From positions 15,688,501 to 15,752,500 of the forward strand of contig NC_079135.1 in NCBI RefSeq assembly GCF_945859705.1: a DNA stretch of 64,000 bases. Reading direction: 5' to 3'. Source of the stretch: Episyrphus balteatus. Its lineage: Eukaryota; Arthropoda; Insecta; Diptera; Syrphidae. The translations under genes were made by a program, and so were the position numbers. Within the stretch, counting starts at the first letter, position 1. Each line of letters starts with the position of its first letter. This document shows positions 57,057 through 64,000 of the stretch, in pieces. The notes beneath the pieces were generated by a model. The model did no database searches. It saw only the letters and a list, made by a program, of their open reading frames with translations, and had not been told where the DNA came from.

Positions 57057-57360
57057 ACGCTGTTTTGAGTAGGTATATTAGCTGCAATAAAAAGAAATGA
57101 AAATTTTCTAACCGAAACATAAATATTTCTAGATGCGTGCCCATTTCTTTAATTGGTAAATGCGAAAAAAAACTATACTTAAATGTTATTTTGATTAAAA
57201 AAAATGCATGGACATTAAATTTTCCACCTGCATGATTTTGACCCTTATACACTCGTTCACAATCAAACAATTAGAAAGAGAGAGTTCATTCAGCAATAGA
57301 TTGACATTTTAGCCCTTAGCGAAGTGTGGCAGTTGGGATCTACTGAACTCTACTCCTAAA
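57057..57360. other. AT-rich spacer
   Basis: Nothing recognised; the minus-strand frame near 57016-57270 has no domain. Confidence 0.5.
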
Positions 57361-57715
57361 TCCAGAGTCCCGAAAACCCAAAATCTCGAAAATCCAAAAT
57401 CTCGAAAATCAACAATCCAGAAATCCCAAAATCCACATTGGCTTAAATCTCGAAAATAAAACATTTATAAGTTTTTTTTTAATTTTTTCTCTTTAAGCTT
57501 GTTATCATGTTCAAATGGATTTTTGTACGCCTTTACAATTAGGAAAAAGAAATCCCAAAAAAATATATTCTTCTTATAAAGTGAAAAATTTACGAACATT
57601 TTTAATTTTGTATACGTACCTACCAACATAATTGTTCGGGATCCAATTCGGTGTTTTGGATTTTCCGGATTTTGGGTTTTCAGGATTTCGGATTTCGGGA
57701 TTTTAACCCCAACCC
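57361..57715. repeat. Self-complementary CCCGAAAATC minisatellite pair
   Basis: An array of about 10-16-base units such as CCCAAAATCTCGAAAATC lies at 57361-57456. Its complement (GATTTTCCGGATTTTGGG and following) lies at 57636-57715, with a unique 180-bp centre. The arms can fold on each other over about 30 bases at high identity, making a foldback built of short tandem units. Confidence 0.7.
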
Positions 57716-58818
57716 AAAAAATTTGCACAAATTTTTCATTGAACACAAAAGCTTTAACAAATAAACTGGGTGTCATTTAACAACAAGCAAAAAAGATGAT
57801 GACGGAACAGAAGAACCTTGTGCCTTAGCCTATTTTAGAGCTCCAAATAGCATATGGACATATTATGTAGATGATACCCTGCTTCCTTCTAGATTCAGAA
57901 GAGTGGAATAAATGAGCTCTAACTTTTAAACAAATTCAATTTTTCTCTCCGTTTATATGACTTTAAAACACTTTCCATTTACTTTGTAAGCAAAACATCT
58001 TAATTTAATATCCCGCCTTAATTTAAAACACATTTTACCATTTAAAAGCATTGAAATATCTACAATTTTGCAAATCAAAAATAAATTACTAGTCTCTTAA
58101 ATGAAAATGTACATAAAAATGAAAAAGTTAAATGAATGCAGTTGTTGTTATCTCCAAAAATAAATCCTCATTAAATTTAGAATAACTACAATTTTATGAT
58201 TTATTGACTCATTAATGTTTAAGTGCTTTTATATATGAAATCGATTAATAACAAATCGAAATTGAAAAATTACAGACACTCCCCTTTTGAAGCTACTTGA
58301 ATTGAATTTTCCCCTCCCCATATCCATTAAGTAGTAAATTTTCATCTATTTCAGAGAAACAAAATAACCACACTTACTTTACTCTACACTATTTAAGGCA
58401 AAACGAAATATTTATTACCCTCTAAGCTAAAAAATAAAAAAAATCATTAAACTAAAAAAACACACATTTTCCAACCTCTTTCACACTCCAGAGGAGCAAG
58501 ATATAGCGACTCTTAAAAGACCCCGTTTGGACAACTTGTCTTTCACTTATGCAATTATAAGTCAAAACCAAAGAGTACCTACTCAGTCGGTTTGTCTGTC
58601 TGTCTGTTTTGTCTGTCTCCGTTAAATGGCAGAACACCATGCATGCAGCAACAGCAGCAGAAAGAGTAATAGCAAAAGTAGCTAAAGGCTGGAATGAATT
58701 CACGATACTTTGAATCAAAGTGCGGGAATTTTTTTTAAATTTTTGTGAAGCCCATTAAGTACTCGTAGACTCGCGCTACATGCCAGAGTTGTAGTATTGC
58801 CCATTCATGGAATTATGA
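57716..58818. other. Block without a recognised gene
   Basis: AT-rich, with a short TCTG repeat near 58592-58610. The minus-strand frame 58452-58718 has no recognisable domain. Confidence 0.45.
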
Positions 58819-58820
58819 TA

Positions 58821-59219
58821 CAGGGTGATCATGAATGAAAAGTTATTTAAATGATAGAAAAACCTTACATCTGGTATATTTAATCAAAATATAGTTAATA
58901 TAACACCAAAAATAGTTGAATATACCAGAAATAAAGTTAAATTTACTAGATGTAAAATTATTGCTGCGTTATTATCTCTCTCTGTGGGAATTGGTTCCAT
59001 AAAATTCTGTCTAACGAAGTTTGACAAGTTTGATATTTTTAGTTTTGGAATCGTGAATTAAAAAAAAACTTAGGCTTTGACTTGTTATTCCCGTATTTAA
59101 ATCTAAAAGTTACGATTGTAATTCTTTTAACTTCCCTGAATTTTTTGGAAAGTTCAAATCTCGAAAAATTTCCAAATTTTGTATAAATTCATTTTCTTCT
59201 TCAGAAATTGACCACCCTG
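58821..59219. repeat. TIR element with CAGGGTG ends and inner hairpin
   Basis: TACAGGGTGATCA (58819) is complemented by TGACCACCCTGTA ending at 59221, 12 of 13 positions, with TA on both outer edges. Inside the left part a hairpin joins TTACATCTGGTATATTTAA (58865) to TTAAATTTACTAGATGTAA (ending 58961). ACAGGGTG-type ends are frequent in insect elements (compare 9316). Non-coding. Confidence 0.55.
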
Positions 59220-59221
59220 TA

Positions 59222-60472
59222 ATACAATGATTTTGAAGTGAAGTTATTCGAATAATATTTTGTAGATTAAAACATTACGACGACGCGACGTACAACAAAA
59301 CGATAACAACGACGACCGACGAGACGTTAAAATTAAAATGACTCGCTTCATAAGCTTTATACAGTCAAACCGACTGTAAATAAAATTTGGCGGAAAGGAA
59401 GAAGCACGATGATGAGGCAACGCGGGCGGGCTGCCGACCATCATCGCATTGGATTATTTTGCGGAACTGGAAATAAAGTTGCTTGTCTGTTGATAGAGTT
59501 GTCAACATAAAAAGAAGATTGACACAGTGCCTGCAGTTGAGGCAGACTTTATTAGCAGTGGGTGCAGCGCAGCGCAGTTCGAATTCGAACACACACATTG
59601 TGCAGTGACCCAAAGGCTCTGAACGCAATATGTTATTAATTTTGACAGATGATGTATAATTTATGGGAACATTAAATAAAATTACTTAGCGAATAATATC
59701 TATACGCAATGGAAAAAGCGATTCAATTTTTGTTTTAAATGTTCTTGTTGATGTTTTTTAAAAAATAAAGTTGGAAGATGAATGAATATTTTTTTTGGGT
59801 TGGCTCTTATACAAAATTATACTGAAGAATTATGTCTTCTCTTCTTGAATGATTAGTTTTGCTACCGATGCAAAATTGAGTGAAACAGGAAACTACATTT
59901 AATAATGACTTTTTTTTTTGTAATGTATCTTAAAAAAGGAATGTTAATAACGTTTTGGGAGGAGATATATTCGTGGAGATTGAGGGGTTAAGTTGTGGAG
60001 TTGGCATTCGATGAAATTAAGTTTTTTTTCAATTCTGTAGGTACCTATTAGGGTGGTCCTTATTTTACTCTTTTACGAAAATTGAGTGCAACATTATTAA
60101 AAATGATACCGTATGAAAGTACAAAAGTAAAGAGGGCGCCACTATTTTTCATTTTATATAGGGTTACCATATTTGGAATTTGGAAACCTACATTTATTGT
60201 TGGTAATAGTCTTAGTGAATATTAAGAAACTGCGTTTTTAGTTTTTTAAAAAAAAAAATCGGATACCTAGCGGAAATATATGGCGTTACTGTATTTTGTG
60301 AAAATTAAATTATTTTTTAGTTTATTTAAAAATTTGCAAACTGCTTATTTCTTATCATTAAAAAAAAAATGAATTTAAAATTAAAAAAAAAAAAAAAACA
60401 AAATTAAAATAAAATAAAAAAATTCATTTTTGTTAATTTCAATTTTTACTTTCTTTTACATTTTTACTTCTA
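59222..60472. other. Spacer with F2-like and GGTGGTCC fragments
   Basis: 59.24-59.64 kb is more balanced DNA (GACGACGCGACGTACAAC, GCAGTGGGTGCAGCGCAGCG) without a supported gene. At 60048 ATTAGGGTGGTCCTTATTTT and GCGAAAATTGAGTGC-like wording match 9565-9605. 60220-60300 (AAACTGCGTTTTTAGTTTTT, GGAAATATATGGCGTTAC) matches the interior of the F2 copy at 16785-16840, so it is a partial F2 remnant. Confidence 0.5.
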
Positions 60473-63219
60473 ATAGACCAGTGCCAATAATTTTTGAAAA
60501 TAAAAAAATTATTAGCAGCATATGGGTGGTTGGAAAATTTAGGATAAATGGTGTATGAAAGGGGAAAAATAAATTGCCCAAAAACAAATTGGGGGAAAGG
60601 GGGTGGGTGGGCGAAAAGTGGGGTGGGTGTCAAAAATCGTGTTTTTTTACGATTTCTGTCAAAAGTGGACCTCCTATCGAAAAAAAATAAAAGTAAAAGT
60701 TGTAGATCGTAAAAGTGTGTCTACAACTTTTACTTTAACCATTTTTTTATATAATCTCAAAATGTTGAAAAAAAATGCAAAAATACGATTTTTTTATTTT
60801 TTATTTTTATCTTCTACAAAAATGGTTGGATTTTAACAAAATTTGGTCAAAAATTACTTTGGTGTATTTTCTATGTATTTTAAATTTTTTTTGAGCAAAA
60901 ACTTAATTTTTGGATTTTTGACGAGTTTAATTTTAAAAAATAGCCTATTTTTCAAACAAAAAAGTTACGGAAAAAATTTTTGATTTTTGAAAAGTTTGGA
61001 ATGCAATTATTTATATTAAAACCTATTATTTAAGATTGTGCGGAAAAGCTATACTTTTGTTTTATAAAATATTGAAAAAAATTGAAAAAAACAAAAATAT
61101 GATTTTTAAGATCGATTTTTCCGTAAATGACAGTAATATTTTCGAGAAATAATTTTCCATAGTAACTAAATTATACTTTTCTAATGGCGTTTAACCTACT
61201 CAATTTGAATCTAGCATTAGAATAGCTCTAACGTGAAATTTTTTTTAGATATTGAATTTTGGACGTCCAAAACACTATTTTTGTGATGTTTTGCATGGTA
61301 ATATCTCAAAAACGTTATGTGATAGAATTTTTTTGACTTTGGATTCGAGCTCAGCGCACAAGAGACCATTAGAAAAATATATTTTGATTTCTATAAAAAA
61401 AATTTTTGACTAGTGAAATCGAACAAGGCATTCGATTTTTTCTGCCCTGTTCGATTTCATTAGTCAAAAAATGTTTTTTTTTATAGAAATCAAAGTATAT
61501 TTTTCTAATGGTTTTTTGTGCGCTGAGCTCGAATCCGAAGTCAGAAAAATTCTATCACATCACGTTTTTGACATATTACCATGCCAAAAATCAGAAAAAT
61601 AGTGTTTTGGTCGTTCAAAATTCAATATCTCAAAAACTTTGCACGTAAGAGCTATTCTAGTGCTTGATTCAAATTAAAAAGGTCAATGACCCTTAGAAAA
61701 GTATAATTTCGTTTCTATGGAAAATTATTTCTCGCCAATATTACTGTCATTTACGGAAAAATCAATCTTAAAAATCGTTTTTTTGTCTTTTTCAATTTTT
61801 CTCAATATTTTCTTAAATAAAAACGGTTTTAAGCTAAATAATTATTGCATTCCAAAATTTTCAAAAATCAAAAATTTTGTCGGTACCTTTTTTGATTGAA
61901 AAATAGGCTATTTTGAAGTGAAAACTTCTTTAGTATAGTAGTGATTTGAAACAAGATGAAACGAAAACGCGACACGACTTCAACTTGTTATAACTTTTTT
62001 GTCTTAATAGTTAGATGAATGAAATTTATACTGTAGATAGGTAATTAAATAAATTATAATTGTACAAAATTTCATTTAATTTCATATTCAAAATTCTGAG
62101 ATAACGGTAAAAAGATGTTCTTTTCCTACACACGTTATATCTTTTGATCTACTGCATATACAAATTTGATTTAACTTTAATACGCATGCTTATAACATAA
62201 CCTTTTATTTGATATATCACACATAACGGTACGTGCTCTACAAGTTACACAATCTTAAATTGGAAAAATTGAAAAATACCTCAAAACACCTGTGGAGATC
62301 TGTTGGCGATGACCAGCTACCAGTGTAGGAAGTACCGTAATCTCAGTCTAGAAATTCGACATCTTTAAAAAAAGATTTATACATCATTATACAAGGTGAA
62401 ACAATAAGCTTTCACATGGTATACAATTTTTTATAGGTTGTCAAACAAAAAAATTGATTTAATAGCATGAGAACATAAAAATAAATTTTTTTTTGCTTTT
62501 TTTTATGAAATTTCATCGAGTTTAAAAAATTCTAGCTCTTGTTGTAGATGTCTCATAGGTCTGATCGATATATATATTTTGAGCTAAGACAAAAAGATGA
62601 TATAAAATTTATATAGGTTGTCATATAAAAAACTTAGATTTGAAGGTGATAGAATAAAAATACATAGGTAGATTTTTTCTATTTTTTCAAGAAAAATGAT
62701 TTTTAAGGTTTCACTTCTACCACGTGTGAATTGCACACATGATTTTTTTTCTAATTAAATTCGTCAAAAATCCAAAAATTCACTTTTTGCTCAAAAAACA
62801 TTTTTAATAGATATAAAACATAACAAAGTAGTTTTTAACCAAGTTTTGTTAAAATCCAAATATTTTTGTAAAAGATAAAAATTAAAAAAAAAATCGTATT
62901 TTTGCATTTTTTCCAATATTTTTGAGGTTATAGAAAAAAATTGTTTGAGTAAAAGTTGTAGACATTTATACTACCTACAACTTTTTTATATGATTTTTTT
63001 TCGATAGGACGTCTAGTTTTGACAGAAATCGTAAAAAACCATGATTTTTGACACCCACCCCACTTTTTCGATCACCCACCCATTTTTCCCCAATTTTTTT
63101 GTGGGCAATTTATTTTTCCCCTTTCATATACCATTTATCCTAAATTTTCCCACCACCCTTATGCTGCTAATAATTTGTTCAACTTTTGCCCTCTGAAAAC
63201 CGGATTGGCACTGGTCTAT
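60473..63219. repeat. Giant foldback, arms of about 950 bp
   Basis: ATAGACCAGTGCCAAT (60473) pairs with ATTGGCACTGGTCTAT ending at 63219. The arms stay complementary to a centre at 61431-61442, where GAAATCGAACA faces TGTTCGATTTC. Landmarks of the left arm (GGGGTGGGTGTCAAAAATCG, AAAAGTTGTAGA, GGCTATTTT-type motif, TTCCGTAAATGACAGTAATA, GAGCTCAGCGCACAAGAG) all recur in complement on the right. The right arm is split by an 836-bp F1 copy (61915-62750); without it both arms are 940-960 bp. Identity is about 85 percent by eye. It has no protein-coding frame. Confidence 0.9.
61915..62750 (-). repeat. Family F1 element inserted in foldback arm
   Basis: Read on the minus strand, it runs from ATGTGTGCAATTCACACGTG through GTAGAAGTGAAACC, the conserved core (GAGATTACGGTACTTCC, TCGCCAACAGATCTCCACA) and GATATAACGTGTGTAGG to ACTAAAGAAGTTTTCACTTC at its right end. 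It lacks the internal 180-bp unit duplications of copy 2 and has no SINE, so it is closest to an uninterrupted full-length F1. The foldback arm resumes on both sides (AAAAATAGGCTATTTT before, AATTCGTCAAAAATCC after). Confidence 0.85.
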
Positions 63220-63239
63220 AAGGGCTAATTAAGTAACAC

Positions 63240-63690
63240 AAAATGCACGTATTTGCTCTAATGATAAAAGTTGCTTTATATATCAAAGTTTTTTTTTTTT
63301 AATTTATAAAATAATTAAATTTATCAAAAACTCCAAAAATATTTTTAAAAAACTGTTTCTAAGATTACAAAAACAATTTTTGAAATATCTTTTATTTATC
63401 TAAAAACGAAGTATGGCATGCAATTATCTATTTGTATAAAAAAGAGTTTTTAGATTATTATTTTTTAATCTTCGAGACATTTCTTTTATTAGGTTCTTAT
63501 CAAAGGTATAAAAAACCTTCAATTTTGTTTCAAAAAAAATTTCAAAATTTTGATTATTTCAAAAAAAAAAAAAAAAATTGTTTCTTTAAAATATCAAAAA
63601 AAAAAAAAAAAAAATGAAACATCTCGTTAAAATCGCTTACCAGAATGTCGACATCAAAAAAACGGTTCTTTAAAAGAACCCGTAATATCG
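63240..63690 (-). repeat. Family F2 remnant
   Basis: AAAATGCACGTATTTGCTCT followed by AATGATAAAAGTTGC matches the minus-strand F2 end at 6200-6250, then diverges into A/T-rich DNA up to ACGGTTCTTTAAAAGAACCC. The frame 63432-63617 is a homopolymer translation. Confidence 0.5.
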
Positions 63691-64000
63691 GTCCAAAAAA
63701 TATATATTTTTTTTTTTATATTATTGCTCCAGTACAAATTATAAAATTGAATAATATTGTTCAATAAGTTCTTTGGTAATTTCCGGTCCGTTTTACTCAT
63801 CAAAATTTGTTTACTTCTTTAAATGAACGTCAAGATCTCAACTGTTCCATTTAACTTATTTAAATAATTGTGTCATTCGCTTCGAAAAATCGATACTTGC
63901 ATTGAGATAAAATTTTAATTGTGTGTACAAGACAAGAGTACTTCTTTTTTGTTGTCAACAACTATGGCCCAATTTGAGTGGAATCATTCACAAGAGAGTG
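63691..64000. other. Terminal stretch, nothing recognised
   Basis: AT-rich at first, more complex after 63820, cut by the window end; no supported feature. Confidence 0.5.

Overview
The window reads as a gene-poor, very AT-rich stretch of an insect nuclear genome, probably a fly, though the species cannot be fixed from the sequence. The reasons are dense A/T homopolymer runs, no prokaryotic gene density, two 5'-truncated non-LTR retrotransposons of insect-typical kinds (Jockey-like and RTE-like), a tRNA-derived SINE and many small inverted-repeat elements. I found no intact host gene, no true tRNA or rRNA gene and no CRISPR array. Most open frames are chance frames in low-complexity DNA; three exon-like stretches (12513-12782, 45491-45769, 51205-51400) are kept only as weak candidates.

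Layout. 0-7.5 kb: first copy of a dispersed family I call F1 (ends near GAAGTGAAA), a terminal-inverted-repeat (TIR) element enclosing a tRNA-like Pol III module, a 357-bp tandem duplication, a degenerate tandem array, and a cluster of a second family, F2 (ACTTGC at one end, GCAAGTACGTGCGAC at the other). 9.3-12.5 kb: a predicted three-way-junction inverted repeat, another F2 copy and a 1.17-kb element with perfect 52-bp TIRs and a TTA duplication. 16.4-19.9 kb: two F2 copies, one lodged inside an older foldback. 22.1-26.2 kb: a pre-miRNA-sized hairpin, a near-perfect 157-bp-arm inverted repeat, a (GTGA)n microsatellite, and a long F1 copy interrupted by a SINE. 30.5-34.5 kb: a foldback, the RTE fragment and a 1.4-kb TIR pair. 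38-39.7 kb: a small TIR element, then an F2 copy broken by a piggyBac-like TTAA element. 42.9-52.5 kb: several TIR elements and a foldback nested in a larger inverted repeat. 54.4-57 kb: a second TIR element with a tRNA-like core and the Jockey-like insertion. 60.5-63.2 kb: a foldback with arms of about 950 bp, its right arm split by an F1 copy.

The blocks between, mainly 3.7-5.3, 7.5-9.3, 10.4-11.3, 12.8-16.4, 19.9-22.2, 26.3-30.5, 34.6-38, 39.7-42.9, 44.7-48.2, 49-51.6, 52.6-54.4, 57.7-58.8 and 59.2-60 kb, show no recognisable gene. Some are compositionally more complex and could be intronic or regulatory DNA, but nothing here proves it.

The window is best read as layered insertions. Target-site duplications and interrupted repeats give a relative order: SINE into F1, F1 into the large foldback, F2 into a foldback, piggyBac-like element into F2. 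The most unusual observation is that two unrelated-looking TIR elements each carry a tRNA-like A-box/B-box module followed by a T-run.
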